From the NCBI GenBank assembly GCA_020637365.1, contig JACJWE010000001.1:1394001-1458000 (forward strand): DNA of 64,000 nucleotides, written 5' to 3'. The translations under genes were made by a program, and so were the position numbers. Shown here in pieces: positions 26,464 to 36,490 of this stretch; within the stretch, counting starts at the first letter, position 1, and each line of letters opens with the position of its first letter. The stretch is from Acidimicrobiia bacterium (GTDB taxonomy: Bacteria > Actinomycetota > Acidimicrobiia > IMCC26256 > JAGNEX01). The notes beneath the pieces were generated by a model. The model saw only the letters and a list, made by a program, of their open reading frames with translations, made no database searches and was not told where the DNA came from.

Positions 26464-26589
26464 CAATTCAACCCGTTCTTCGTTTTGCTCCGTCCACGGA
26501 CGCCTGCGCCCCACTGTTCACCGGCTCGTTAGCTACCGGTGTTCGTTTCGCAAAGGTTTGTTGGCCGCAGGTTCGTACCGTGCGCGGTC

Positions 26590-28642
26590 ATGACGCAGAA
26601 ACAGCACACCACAAAATCGCGTTGGTTCGGCTCGATCGTCGTACCGGTGATCGCATTGACCCTGGCCGCCTTGGCGACCATCGCGGCGACAACGCGGGTC
26701 GGCGCAGCCGCCACCGACGAACCCGAGTTCATCGGGCGGTACACCGCCGATCCAGACGGCGAGAGCGAAGGCCGTGCCGAAATCGTTGCCTATGACCCCG
26801 AGACCAAACAGCTGTTTCATCACGAACGCCACCGGCGATGCGCTCGATATCGTGTCGCTCCCCGACTTCAAGCTGGTCAAAGAGGTCAGCATGGAAGATT
26901 GGGGCGCCGGGTTGAATTCCGTATCGGTCTTCGGCGGCGTCGTCGCCGTAGCCGTGGAGGCCGACCCAAAGAGCGATCCCGGACGGATCGTCTTCCTCGA
27001 CACCACAGGCGACTACCTCGCCGACGTTCCCGCTGGTGCGCTGCCCGACATGGTGACGTTCTCACCTGATGGTTCAAAGGTCATCGCCGCCAATGAAGGC
27101 GAACCGAACGACGACGCGTGCGTTGCGGACGGCGACGGTTTCGTCGTCGATCCAGAAGGCTCCATCACCATCATCGACTTCGGAGCGCCTGCGACGGTCG
27201 ACGCCGCCGCAGCTCTGACCGATGCCGATGCTCACATTGCGTCGTTTGAGACCTACAACGACCAAAAGGATGCGCTGCTCGCCAAGGGGTTCGCATCTTC
27301 GTTCCCGGAGCAACGGTCGCTGAAGACATCGAGCCCGAGTACGTCGCCGTTTCGAAGGATTCGACGACCGCATACGTGACCTTGCAGGAGAACAACGCCA
27401 TCGCCGTGGTCGACCTCATCGCTCAGGAGATCACCGACATTCTTCCGCTCGGAACCATCGACTACGACCAGTTCGGTAACGAGATCGACCCTTCCGACAA
27501 AGACGACAAGCTTGAACTGCGATCGGTCCCGGTAGAGGGCATGTTCCTACCGGATGCTCTCGCCACGTTTTCTGCGGGAGGTACGGACTATTTGGCAACC
27601 GCCAACGAGGGCGACTCGCGTGATTACGACTGCTATTCAGAAGAAGTTCGTCTCGGCGACCCCGCCGATGAAGGCGGTCTGGGTATCCAGAAGGCAGCGA
27701 ACTGGCAGCGCACACGCAGATGAGGCCGACCTAGGCAGGTTGTTGGCGACGAACGCGTTTCCCTACTCGGCCGATGAGCCAGAAACGGTGTACGCCTACG
27801 GCACTCGCTCGTTCAGCATCTGGGACACCGCCGGCAACCTCATCTGGGATTCGGGTGCGGATTTGACCCAGCGTGTTCTCGACGACCCGATTCTGGGAGC
27901 GGGTTTCCAAGGCCAAGATGGTTTCGACGACGAAACGGAAAACTGGACCGGCTGGGAGGCCGACACTCGCTCCGACGACAAGGGTGTCGAGCCAGAAGCG
28001 GTGACTATCGGCGAGATCTGCGGTGTTCAGAACGCTTTCATCGGCTTTGAACGCCAAAGTGCTGTCGCGCAATACGACCTGACCGATCCGACCTCGCCAA
28101 CTTTCGTCCGCTTCATTACATCGGCGAACTACCGGTGGGAAGGAAGCGATGCTGGCGACCAGACGATCGATCCGACCCAAGCTGGCGACATCTCACCCGA
28201 AGGCGTGATCTTCCTTCCCGCCGATGAGAGCCCAGACGGCCGTCCCTGGCTGGTAGCGGCACACGAGCTGAGTGGCTCCACCGCAGCATGGGCCCTGCCC
28301 TCCACATGTGACTCGGTGACGAGCGACGCGAGCGGAGCGACCGAGACCACCAAAGCATCCGCTGGCATCACGTCGAGCTCAACCTCGGACGCCGAGGAGA
28401 CCAACTCGACGACTTCGTCCGCATCGCCGAGTGACAGCGCAGCGGAAACGACCAACGCAACCGCCGTGCCCGCCGCGAACAACACCTCCAGTGCCGCCGA
28501 GGCAAACACCGGCACCGAACTCGCGCACACAGGGCGCAGTACCGGCCTGTTGCTCCTTGCCGGTCTGCTACTCACCGCCGCGGGTACCTTGATGGCATAT
28601 CCCCGTCGCGAAACATCCCCGATTCACGGCGACGAGCTCTAG
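26590..28642 (+). CDS. Wall-anchored choice-of-anchor I family protein (LAHTG anchor), three frameshifts
   Basis: An exported protein of about 680 aa. It begins with a signal sequence (VVPVIALTLAALATIAATTRVGAAA). The body carries choice-of-anchor I signatures: ALPDMVTFSPDGSKVIAANE, DPEGSITIID, EPEYVAVSKDSTTAYVTLQE, MFLPDALATF and YLATANEGDSRDYD. A Ser/Thr-rich stalk leads to a sorting signal (LAHTG, hydrophobic LLLLAGLLLTAAGTLM, Arg-rich end). The frame changes near 26814 (T run), 27286 (G run) and about 27,700. One base removed at the first gives LFITNATGD, and one added at the second gives KGVRIFVPGATVAEDIEPEY, both restoring the family sequence. The family is a beta-propeller-like surface protein of unknown activity, sometimes labelled alkaline-phosphatase-like. 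Confidence 0.82.
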
Positions 28643-28685
28643 GTGAGAACCACCGCTGCTCCCCGCACCCACGATCGAGAACGCA

Positions 28686-29174
28686 ATGACCTCCAACCCA
28701 TCGATCCTGATGCCCGACCCAGAAGTGCCCGCAATCCGCATGCGGCGACATTTCGATGCCCCCATCGACGCGGTATTCGCAGCACACGCCGACCCCGCTG
28801 TATTCGGAAACTGGATCGGACCCGACAGGCTCACCAACACGATCGACCTGTGGGATTTCAGAACCGGCGGGGCTTGGCGCTTCCATCAAGAAGATGTCGA
28901 CGGCAACCGTTTCGAGTTCTTTGGCAGCTTTCATGAGATCCGTCAGAACGAACTCATCGTCCAGACCTTTACATTCATTGGCTTCCCTGACGGGGTCGCG
29001 CTCGAACGGCTCGTCTTTACGCCCCTCGGCGCCGATCGCTGTCAACTCGAAACTATGTCGCTCACCAATAGCTTCGAGGACCGCGATGCCATGCTCGCCA
29101 GCGGTATGGAATCGGGGGTCATCGAGGGCTACCGCAAGCTCGACACACTTCTGAGAGGCTTAACGAGCGGGTAG
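28686..29174 (+). CDS. SRPBCC / AHSA1-like domain protein
   Basis: A 162-aa single-domain protein of the START/Bet v 1-like fold. AHSA1 features are the opening RMRRHFDAPIDAVFAAHADP, then WIGPD, the strand GGAWRFHQEDVDGNRFEFFG and the closing helix ASGMESGVIEGYRKLDTLL. It has no signal peptide, so it is cytosolic. Members bind hydrophobic ligands or act as co-chaperone-like or stress proteins; the ligand is unknown. It lies 43 bp after the wall-anchored protein gene and convergent with the molybdopterin oxidoreductase. Confidence 0.88.
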   Translation: MTSNPSILMPDPEVPAIRMRRHFDAPIDAVFAAHADPAVFGNWIGPDRLTNTIDLWDFRTGGAWRFHQEDVDGNRFEFFGSFHEIRQNELIVQTFTFIGFPDGVALERLVFTPLGADRCQLETMSLTNSFEDRDAMLASGMESGVIEGYRKLDTLLRGLTSG

Positions 29175-29211
29175 GTGCGGCGCTTCCCGCCTTTGGCTGC
29201 GTGGTGCCCGC

Positions 29212-31515
29212 TCAGGATGCTTTCGCTGCGGCCATTTGGGCAACGGCCCGACGTTTCAGCATGACCTCTGAGGGCTCCGCAACCGGCCCGGGACTCGCCG
29301 CTATTTCACCACTGCTGTCACCGTCACCGGAATACCTGTGAGGGTGGCGTTTCCAGACAGCGGATCGAGCCTGGTCGGCGGAACCAACGTTCATGTTGAC
29401 CCCAGCATGTTCGCGGGCGACGCTGAGCTGGGTCCCCAACGCATTGTGTCCCCACCCGTGAGGCAGACTGACGACGCCTACCATGGTCCGATCGGTCACC
29501 TCGACCGGCACTTCGACTTCGCCGACCGAACTGGCCACCAGCGCGGCGTCGCCGTCGGCCAACGCCCACTCCGCCGCGCCGAGCGGGTTGACCCAGAGGG
29601 TGCAGCGGTCCTTGCCTTTGACCAGACCTTTGACGTTGTGCAGCCATGAGTTGTTCGAGCGAACATCGCGGCGACCGATCAGCACCGGTGCACCGTTCAT
29701 CGCCGAACGTTCCGATGCGATATCCGCGAGCCGTTCAGCGAAACCGACCGGTAGAACGGCAATCTTGCCGTCCACCGTCTTGAGTGCATGCGGCAGACGT
29801 GGCCGCATCGGCCCGAAGTCGATCCCATGAGGATGACCCTTGAGCTTCTCAAGGGTCAGACCTTCAGGCTCCGCACCAAAACGATCGCCGTACCGTCCGG
29901 CACGCAGCATCGCATCGAGGACGCGATCTGCTGGAGTATCGCCGGTCACCATGGCTCGCAGTTCGTCGATCGAACGATCCGCCAGTTCCGGTACCGACTT
30001 CTGACGTGATGACAGCACCGCATCGAGTGTGAGGTCATGCATGATCTCGACATCTGCGTCAGCGCCTTGTCCGGCGACGATCAAAGCCAATTTGGCGAAA
30101 ATGTCCTCTTCGTGCGGCCCGTCCGCCTCAAAGATCGCGGGTGAATAATTGGCGACGTTGCGGATGGCCACGTTGTAAAGCGCCAGGTCATAGTGACTGC
30201 GCTCGAGAGAACTCGGCGGCGGCAAGATGACATCGGCGAAGCGCGACGTCTCGTTCAGGAAGATGTCGACCGACACCATGAAGTCGAGCGCCTCAAAGGC
30301 CTCCTCCATCCGGGTCGTGTCGGGGAGGGAACGCGCCGGGTTACCGCCGATGACGATCATGGCGCGGAGACGTCCCTCCCGGTTCGAGAATCTCGTCGGG
30401 CAATGTCGCTGCGGGAAACTCGCGGCGCACTTCGGGGTAACCGTGGACACGACTGTGATGCCGACCGATGCTAAACCCTCTGCCACCGGGAGCAGAACGA
30501 TCGTTGCCATGGCAGCACTCGCAAACATCGCACCGCCAGGCCGGTCCAGTGAGCCAGCGAGAAGGTTGCAGATATCGACCAGCCACGAGGCGATCGTGCC
30601 AGCGTTGGTCGTGTGCGCACCGATACGTGCGTACACGGTGCTGCGCTCGTTATCGGCAAGGCCAGACGCAACCGCCACGGTCACCGCAGCGGGCACGCCG
30701 CAGATCGATTCGGCGAACTCGGGTGTGAAGTCGCCAAGAGCGGCCGATAGACCCTCCAGCCCGGTCACCCACGTGCTCTGTTCACCGAGGCGCTCCTGGG
30801 CTCCATCGAGCAGAAGGCGTGCGAGTGCGGCAAGCCATATGGCGTCGGTGCCCGGCAGGATAGTGATGTGCTGGTCGGCGAGGTCAGCGGTTCTGGTCCG
30901 GCGTGGATCGACGACGACAACGGTCCCGCCCCGCTCCGAAATTGCACGCAGACGTCCGGGCATATCGGGCGCTGTACAGACACTCCCGTTGGATTCGAGA
31001 GGGTTGGCCCCCAACATCAGCAAAAAATCGGTGCGATCGAGGTCTGGGAGCGACATCAGATCGGGGTCACCAAACATCATGCCTGAGGAGACGTGTTTGG
31101 GCATCTGGTCGACCGTGCTGGCGCTGTAGATCTGGTTGGTCCCCAGCGCCTGTATCAGCGTCCGGCCGTAGATCGCGTTCGCATGGTTGTGCGCATTGGG
31201 ATTGCCAACGTACAGGCCAATCGCGTTGCGGTCGCCCGCGTCCAAGACAGGTCCTAGCCCCGCCGCCACCGCGGCGAAGGCCTCATCCCAGGTCGCTCGT
31301 ACGTGGCGCCCGTCCCGTTTGATCATGGGTGTTCGGAGACGATCTGGGTCGTCGTGAATCTTGTGGAGCAGCGATCCCTTCGCGCAGAGATATCCCTGGG
31401 AAAACACGTCGTCCTGGTCGCCCCGGATCAGATCGACCTTGCCACCCGAAACCCGAACGGTGAGACCGCACGTCGCTTCGCACAGTGGGCAGGTGAGAAT
31501 GTGTTCTCCATCCAT
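29212..31515 (-). CDS. Molybdopterin oxidoreductase with 4Fe-4S site (formate dehydrogenase/nitrate reductase-like)
   Basis: A 767-aa molybdenum enzyme of the DMSO-reductase family. The N-terminal iron-sulfur motif is CPLCEATC...GYLCAKG (Cys9, 12, 16, 44). The family-typical segments GANPLESNGSVCTAPDM, VVVVDPRRTRTADLADQHI, VIGGNPARSLPD and the C-terminal molybdopterin-binding domain (VLIGRRDVRSNNSWLHNV) follow. There is no twin-arginine signal, so it is cytosolic. Between about 30,490 and 30,385 the translation departs from the family, whereas another frame gives GRHHSRVHGYPEVRREF and ATLPDEILEP, as expected; two opposite one-base errors in short G runs explain this. No partner subunit is adjacent, so the substrate cannot be named. 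Confidence 0.88.
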   Translation of the reverse strand: MDGEHILTCPLCEATCGLTVRVSGGKVDLIRGDQDDVFSQGYLCAKGSLLHKIHDDPDRLRTPMIKRDGRHVRATWDEAFAAVAAGLGPVLDAGDRNAIGLYVGNPNAHNHANAIYGRTLIQALGTNQIYSASTVDQMPKHVSSGMMFGDPDLMSLPDLDRTDFLLMLGANPLESNGSVCTAPDMPGRLRAISERGGTVVVVDPRRTRTADLADQHITILPGTDAIWLAALARLLLDGAQERLGEQSTWVTGLEGLSAALGDFTPEFAESICGVPAAVTVAVASGLADNERSTVYARIGAHTTNAGTIASWLVDICNLLAGSLDRPGGAMFASAAMATIVLLPVAEGLASVGITVVSTVTPKCAASFPQRHCPTRFSNREGRLRAMIVIGGNPARSLPDTTRMEEAFEALDFMVSVDIFLNETSRFADVILPPPSSLERSHYDLALYNVAIRNVANYSPAIFEADGPHEEDIFAKLALIVAGQGADADVEIMHDLTLDAVLSSRQKSVPELADRSIDELRAMVTGDTPADRVLDAMLRAGRYGDRFGAEPEGLTLEKLKGHPHGIDFGPMRPRLPHALKTVDGKIAVLPVGFAERLADIASERSAMNGAPVLIGRRDVRSNNSWLHNVKGLVKGKDRCTLWVNPLGAAEWALADGDAALVASSVGEVEVPVEVTDRTMVGVVSLPHGWGHNALGTQLSVAREHAGVNMNVGSADQARSAVWKRHPHRYSGDGDSSGEIAASPGPVAEPSEVMLKRRAVAQMAAAKAS

Positions 31516-31684
31516 CGAGGCTCCTTGACAGGTCCGACCCAGCGGTCATGCGCCCGACGGGCCGACGCCTCTTTTGAAGGGGCCGCCGAGTCCGTCGATG
31601 GGTGGGCGCGCGTCATGGGTGTCGAGCGTTAAGGCACTCAAGAATGGCGCGCCGAGCTGCACTCGGCAAGACATCGTCACCCAT

Positions 31685-32899
31685 CTACGAAGCGAGCTGA
31701 GCGTCCCGCCGGTCTCGTGCGTCGGCATCTTTGACCGCTGCAGCACCGAGCGTCAGGATGCGCAGGTCTCCCACCGGCGTGCCCGTCCCGCGAGAACAGA
31801 CCATGGCGATGGCCAGATCGCGCGACGGGTCTGCCCATGCACCAGAGCCTCCAAATCCGAAGTGGCCGAAAGCCCGCGGCAACGGCCCGCGAGTGGTCGC
31901 AATACGGTGAAAGCCGAGGCGCCAGTCCATGGGTGCGAACAGCACCAGATCGAGACCGCGTTTTTGAGGGGTCGCGACCTTCGCGATCGTTTCCTCTGAC
32001 AGCATTCGCACACCGTCGACCTCGCCCCAACCCGAGTACATCGCGTACATCTTGGCGAGGGAGCGAGCGGTAAAAAATCCGTTCGCTGCAGGGATCTCGG
32101 CATCCATGATGTCGGGACCGATGAGGACATCTTCGACACCGCGAGGGGCCAAGGCATTCGCCAAGCGTCGCGTGTTGATCGGCACCGGTGATGCCGAGAT
32201 GGCCTTACCAATGGTCTTGCCGACGGTCTTTTCAACGATCTTCAGACTGCTGCCGCGTTTGGTGCGCGGAATTGCGATCGGTCCAAGGGGCGCGACGCGT
32301 TCACGCTCTTGACTGGGGAGCCCCACATACATGCCGTCGGCATTGAGCGGTGTGGCGATCTCGTCGCGCACGAAAGCTGAGATGCTCTGACCGCTCACTC
32401 GCCGGACGATCTCTCCAGCCAACCAGCCGTAGGTCAGTGCGTGGTAGCCGCTGCGCTTGCCGACGGGATACGCGGGCGCAGCCTCGGCGAGTGCGTTGGT
32501 CATGTAGTCCCAGTCGAGCATCCGTTCGGCTCGGTCGACCAGGGAGCGAATGCGATGCAGGCCGCAGGAATGAGTCAAGACGTTGCGGACGGTGACGTCT
32601 TGTTTGCCGTTCTGCCCGAACTCGGGCCAATACTCGGTGACCCGGGCGTCGTAATCGATCAACCCGCGATCGGCGAGCAGATGAATACCTGTCGAGACCA
32701 CGCCTTTGGTGGTCGAAAATGACATCGCCACGGTGTCTTGTTGCCATGGCTCGCCTTCAATCCGTTGCCCACCCCAGAGGTCGACGACCAGTTTGCCTCG
32801 GTAATACACGGCCACCGCGGCGCCGCCGCTCGTCCGCTTGATCTGCTTGCTAAAGACCGCAGCAACCGACTCAAATTCGTCGTGACAGTACCCGGACAT
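31685..32899 (-). CDS. Serine hydrolase of the beta-lactamase / EstB family
   Basis: A 404-aa protein of the class C beta-lactamase-like family. The SxxK motif is STTK (residues 62-65) in MSFSTTKGVVS, and the second catalytic motif is around YHALTYGWLAGE (Tyr152). Such proteins are usually esterases or peptidases rather than antibiotic resistance enzymes. The start at 32899 is chosen because GGGAAAG lies just upstream; earlier in-frame codons would add 75 residues without signal features. There is no export signal, so a cytoplasmic esterase is likely. The gene is divergent from the SDR gene, across a 295-bp promoter region with operator-like repeats. Confidence 0.9.
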   Translation of the reverse strand: MSGYCHDEFESVAAVFSKQIKRTSGGAAVAVYYRGKLVVDLWGGQRIEGEPWQQDTVAMSFSTTKGVVSTGIHLLADRGLIDYDARVTEYWPEFGQNGKQDVTVRNVLTHSCGLHRIRSLVDRAERMLDWDYMTNALAEAAPAYPVGKRSGYHALTYGWLAGEIVRRVSGQSISAFVRDEIATPLNADGMYVGLPSQERERVAPLGPIAIPRTKRGSSLKIVEKTVGKTIGKAISASPVPINTRRLANALAPRGVEDVLIGPDIMDAEIPAANGFFTARSLAKMYAMYSGWGEVDGVRMLSEETIAKVATPQKRGLDLVLFAPMDWRLGFHRIATTRGPLPRAFGHFGFGGSGAWADPSRDLAIAMVCSRGTGTPVGDLRILTLGAAAVKDADARDRRDAQLAS

Positions 32900-33000
32900 G
32901 CTTTCCCGCCTATCTTGCCGGTCGAAAACGAGAACCCGTTTCAGGAACCGTTGCGGAGCGACATTAACAAGGCTGTTGAGCGTCCGTGTGGTTGCCGGTG

Positions 33001-33050
33001 GGTAACCCTTAAACATCTGGTTACCTGCCCGTTTACCCAAAAGTTTAAAC
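33001..33050. promoter_or_regulatory. Inverted repeat and palindrome in the divergent promoter
   Basis: GGTAACC (33001-33007) and GGTTACC (33019-33025) form a perfect 7-bp inverted repeat with an 11-bp spacer. The palindrome GTTTAAAC follows at 33043-33050. They lie between the serine hydrolase and SDR genes, in a local AT-rich stretch, which suits a TetR-type operator. No regulator gene is adjacent. Confidence 0.5.
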
Positions 33051-33152
33051 CGCAGTTCGCAAGGTGCAAACTCCCAAAAGCGCGGGTTAAGCCGAGCGGA
33101 ACCCGTCGATCCCCACACCTGCAACTATGTGCGAACAGCGCGGAGCGGAGCA

Positions 33153-33182
33153 CGGCACCAGGCATCGCGGCACCAGGCATCA
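33153..33182. repeat. 15-bp tandem duplication before the SDR gene
   Basis: CGGCACCAGGCATC occurs twice head to tail (unit 15 bp, 33153 and 33168), ending 13 bp before the SDR start codon. It lies directly in the leader. Confidence 0.7.
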
Positions 33183-33194
33183 GAAAGGCAGATC

Positions 33195-34010
33195 ATGGAG
33201 CAAGTAGCAACGACAAGCGACCGACGACTCAGCGGCAAGCGTGCCTTCATTACCGGGGTGAGCTCGGGTATCGGTCTGGCATGCGCTCAGCGTTTCCTCG
33301 CCGAAGGCGCCGTCGTCGGTGGCTTTGACATCCAACCGCTTCCCTCTGGCGACGACGCCGATCCTCGCGGTGACCTGAGCGATGACGTTGGCCCCGTCCA
33401 CCTCGGCGATGTGCGCGACGAGACCGATGTCAAAGACGCTGTGGCCCTCTTTGTCGAACAGCACGGCGGTATCGACGTCCTGGTCAACGCGGCTGGCGTT
33501 TCCACCTTTGGGGCGGTCCACGAACTGTCGACCGATGAGTGGGACCGCGTGGTCGACATCAACCTCAAAGGGACCTACCTCGTCTGCAAACACGTCACCG
33601 GCCATATGGTGGCCGCTGGTTCGGGATCGATCATCAATCTCGCAAGCGTGGAAGGCATCGTCGGTTTCGCCTCACAAGCTGCCTATAACGCATCAAAGGG
33701 CGGTGTGGTTCTACTCACACGCAACATGGCCTGTGACTATGGGCCAGCCGGTGTACGCGTGAACTGCATCTGTCCTGGTCTGGTTGAAACACCGATGACC
33801 GCGCCGTTGAGCGAAGATTGGTTGAAACCCATCCACGACCAGTTTGTGAAGCAACATCTGTTGGGCCGGGCAGCACAGGCCTCAGAGATTGCGAGTGCGG
33901 CGTTCTTTCTAGCGAGTGACGACGCGTCATTCGTCCACGGCCACAGCCTGGTCGTCGATGGCGGGCTCACCGCTGGACGTCGCCTCGACATCCCTGGCAC
34001 GGACGTCTGA
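33195..34010 (+). CDS. Short-chain dehydrogenase/reductase
   Basis: A classical NAD(P)-dependent SDR of 271 aa. The nucleotide-binding motif is TGVSSGIG (residues 20-27), NAAG lies at residues 98-101, the catalytic residues are Ser151, Tyr164 and Lys168 (YNASK), and the late motif is CPGLVETPM. The start at 33195 is chosen because AAAGG precedes it and earlier in-frame codons fall in the tandem duplication. An acidic residue after the second strand (GGFDIQ) favours NAD over NADP. The substrate is not determined. It may be co-regulated with the divergent serine hydrolase. Confidence 0.92.
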   Translation: MEQVATTSDRRLSGKRAFITGVSSGIGLACAQRFLAEGAVVGGFDIQPLPSGDDADPRGDLSDDVGPVHLGDVRDETDVKDAVALFVEQHGGIDVLVNAAGVSTFGAVHELSTDEWDRVVDINLKGTYLVCKHVTGHMVAAGSGSIINLASVEGIVGFASQAAYNASKGGVVLLTRNMACDYGPAGVRVNCICPGLVETPMTAPLSEDWLKPIHDQFVKQHLLGRAAQASEIASAAFFLASDDASFVHGHSLVVDGGLTAGRRLDIPGTDV

Positions 34011-34105
34011 CCAGGTCTGACCAGCGGCACCTCGACACGGTGAGATCTGGACCTGGGACTGCGGAAAGCCGTCTCACCCTCCTGCCGACGTAGTAAGAAG
34101 CGCCT

Positions 34106-35188
34106 ATGCCACAAGACCCCAGTCCCCCGAGAGATCCGTCGCAGCCCGGACCGTACGGCACAGCCGAGCCAGCGCCAGCAACACCCGTCGACAGTTCGGC
34201 GCAGCCCGCGATGTCATCACCATCGCTCCACGAGGCAGCGTTCGGAGACCAACCCGGCGCCGAGAGCAATCCCCATGGCAACGATCATGATCGGGGCTTC
34301 CCACAGGCCGACTCGTTCGGCGCCAATCCAGCGTCAGCCCAATCCCCCATGGCCCAACCCCCCACAGCCCAGTCCGCGGTGACCGGTACCGCCGACGCAA
34401 CGGGTTCGTTTGCACCCATGCCCGGGACCCAGATGCCCGGGACCCAGATGCCGTTTGGAACACACCACGCCGGAGCGCCGGCGGGTTTCCCACCTCATGG
34501 ACCATCGTCGGGGAGCGCCAAAAAGCCGGTCTCAACACGCGGCTACAAGATTGGGATCCTGCTGATCGTCCTGGGGGTGGCTATGGCCGTCTCGATGGCG
34601 ATCTCGATCAGCAATATGGTCGACGGTTGGCGGCCAACACCGATCAAACCCGGCTCGACCGTCACCCAAGATCTCGATACCGGAACGTACGAGATCATGG
34701 CCATGACCCCGGCAGAAGGCGGTTTCAGCGTCCATTGGGGCAGCGGAAGTCGACGTTGGCTGCCCTCCGAGGAGATCGGCTGGGGTCAGTCCATAGAAAT
34801 GTCGATCACCGCCCCGGACGGGCAGCACCTGTCCCCAAGGTGGGTCGATGACACCACTGCTCTCCTCAACGGCGGATACCGGTCGATATCGGTCGCAACG
34901 GTTCACGTCGATACACCAGGGACGTACACGATTTCCCTGGGACCGGCACCCGATTTCGCGCCGACCCCCCGACCTGTGGGGTTAGGACTCGTCGAACTCG
35001 ACGCTCGGGCGTTCTTCACGCGCATCTTCATCGCGGTCTTGTCGACGTTGATCCTCGGCGGCACCGGCCTGGTGCTGTTGATCGTGACCTTCTTCCGACG
35101 GCGCAGCCGACGTCGCCAGCCACCGCATCGGGCTTCATATGTGTACCCCGGGGCGACCGTGCAGATGCCCGCCACACCCGGTCGATAG
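34106..35188 (+). CDS. Two-TM membrane protein with Pro-rich N-terminus, paralogue A
   Basis: A 360-aa protein with a long disordered cytoplasmic N-terminus rich in Pro, Gln, Ala and Ser (residues 1-145, including the repeat MPGTQ twice). The first membrane segment is IGILLIVLGVAMAVSMAISI. An extracytoplasmic domain of about 130 residues begins PIKPGSTVTQDLDTGTYEIM and contains TYTISLGPAPDF. The second membrane segment is IFIAVLSTLILGGTGLVLLIV, followed by an Arg-rich tail. The next gene encodes the same arrangement, so they are tandem paralogues. No known family was recognised. The external domain is probably a beta-sandwich. Confidence 0.75.
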   Translation: MPQDPSPPRDPSQPGPYGTAEPAPATPVDSSAQPAMSSPSLHEAAFGDQPGAESNPHGNDHDRGFPQADSFGANPASAQSPMAQPPTAQSAVTGTADATGSFAPMPGTQMPGTQMPFGTHHAGAPAGFPPHGPSSGSAKKPVSTRGYKIGILLIVLGVAMAVSMAISISNMVDGWRPTPIKPGSTVTQDLDTGTYEIMAMTPAEGGFSVHWGSGSRRWLPSEEIGWGQSIEMSITAPDGQHLSPRWVDDTTALLNGGYRSISVATVHVDTPGTYTISLGPAPDFAPTPRPVGLGLVELDARAFFTRIFIAVLSTLILGGTGLVLLIVTFFRRRSRRRQPPHRASYVYPGATVQMPATPGR

Positions 35189-35203
35189 TGAGATGCTCAC
35201 AAC

Positions 35204-36490
35204 ATGACCGACGATCCACGCACGGATCCCACAAGGACCGCGCAACGCGACGATGCAGCCAGCGCGCAACCCCGGGTGGGCCCCCTGGACTCGAAGGGCA
35301 CTCAAACGGAGCCCGTAACCGACAAAGAACCAGACCCGACCGCGGCTGCTGGTGACCCCTCCCCACGACCCAGACCATGACCGCCGACGATCGGACGAGC
35401 CAAGATCGGACGAGCCACGATCGGACCAGCCTCGGGCGGAGACGGGGGCCGAGCGCCAACCGGCCTTACCGGCCTCGCAATCGGATCCGTTCTCGGTACG
35501 TCCCCACCGGCAGGGACCTTCGAGTTCCTCGAAGAGGGCTCCACGACCGGACGCGCTATCCAAAGCCAGAGCGCACCGTCAGAGCGCAGCGTCGAGGACG
35601 ACTTCCCGGACCCAGACCGGTCAGACCACGACCAGATCGACGACGACCAAATCGACGACGACCAGATCGACGACGACCAAATCGACGACGAGATCGACGG
35701 TTATGAGATCGTTGGAGAGCGCTATGCGAGCGGAACAAGCGACCACGCGCCACGACGACCGGTCTCTCGAATTGGCTACGTCGTTGGAACCGGCGTGGCA
35801 CTGGTCGGCATCGTCATTTCGGCTCTCATCGCACTCTCGATGGTCCGCACGGTCGACAGCTGGAACGACACACAACCGATCAAAGCGGGCAGCGCTGTCG
35901 AACTCGATCTGAGCTCGGGGACGTACAACATCATGGTGATGGTGCCTCACACCGGAGGGTTTGACCTCGTGCTCTCCGACGACGTGGACGGTTCGCACCT
36001 CGCCCGGCCCTACAAGTGGGGGCGATCCATCACCGTTTCGGTCGCTGCGTCGGACGGCACCGAGCTCACCGTCGAACCAAATCTCGATATTGCGAGCTTT
36101 GCCAACGATACGTACCGGTTCATCACGGTGGGATCGGTCGACATTCCGAGCGGGGGTCGCTATTCGGTGGTGCTCTCCCAACCAGAGTTGGTCGCTCCGA
36201 TCCCGGTGCCGGCGGGGATCGGCATCGTCAAGCTCGATATCAGATCGCTGCTGACCCGACTCGCGATCGTGGCGGTGCTCCTGCCCTTGTTTGTCGGTGC
36301 GGGGCTCTTGCTGGTGCTTGTGACCTTCATCCGGCGCCGCATCGATCGCCGTTCCGGACGGCGCCCCCCTGGCCGTTTCTCGGCAATCTTTCGTCCCCAA
36401 ACCGTCGCCCTTGAGCAGCCCTGGGACCCTGACGACGAGGCCGATCCGCCAGAGCACGAATCGTCACATCCCCGCCAACCCAAAACCTAA
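35204..36490 (+). CDS. Two-TM membrane protein, paralogue B (frameshifted N-terminal part)
   Basis: The second copy of the arrangement in the gene before, 15 bp downstream, probably one operon. The membrane segments are VGTGVALVGIVISALIALSM and LAIVAVLLPLFVGAGLLLVLV. The external domain again begins PIKAGSAVELDLSSGTYNIM. The N-terminal tail starts MTDDPRTDPTRTAQ, then needs a frame change near a C run at about 35,360 (to SDEPRSDEPRSDQP) and another before about 35,530, after which the frame is open to the end (FLEEGSTTGRAIQ onwards). The tail is acidic and repetitive, unlike the Pro/Gln-rich tail of paralogue A. The function is unknown; the membrane half (from about 35,560) is certain, the N-terminal part less so. 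Confidence 0.65.
35389..35692 (+). repeat. Two short 15-bp repeat arrays in the tail of paralogue B
   Basis: Three 15-bp units at 35389-35433 encode RSDEP/RSDQP, and four 15-bp units at 35633-35692 encode QIDDD/QIDDE. Both give charged, disordered sequence in front of the first membrane segment. Confidence 0.8.

Noticed and set aside
31685..32899. Serine hydrolase as an antibiotic-resistance beta-lactamase
   Set aside because: It lacks an export signal and resembles the broad EstB-type esterase family; SxxK alone does not show lactam hydrolysis.
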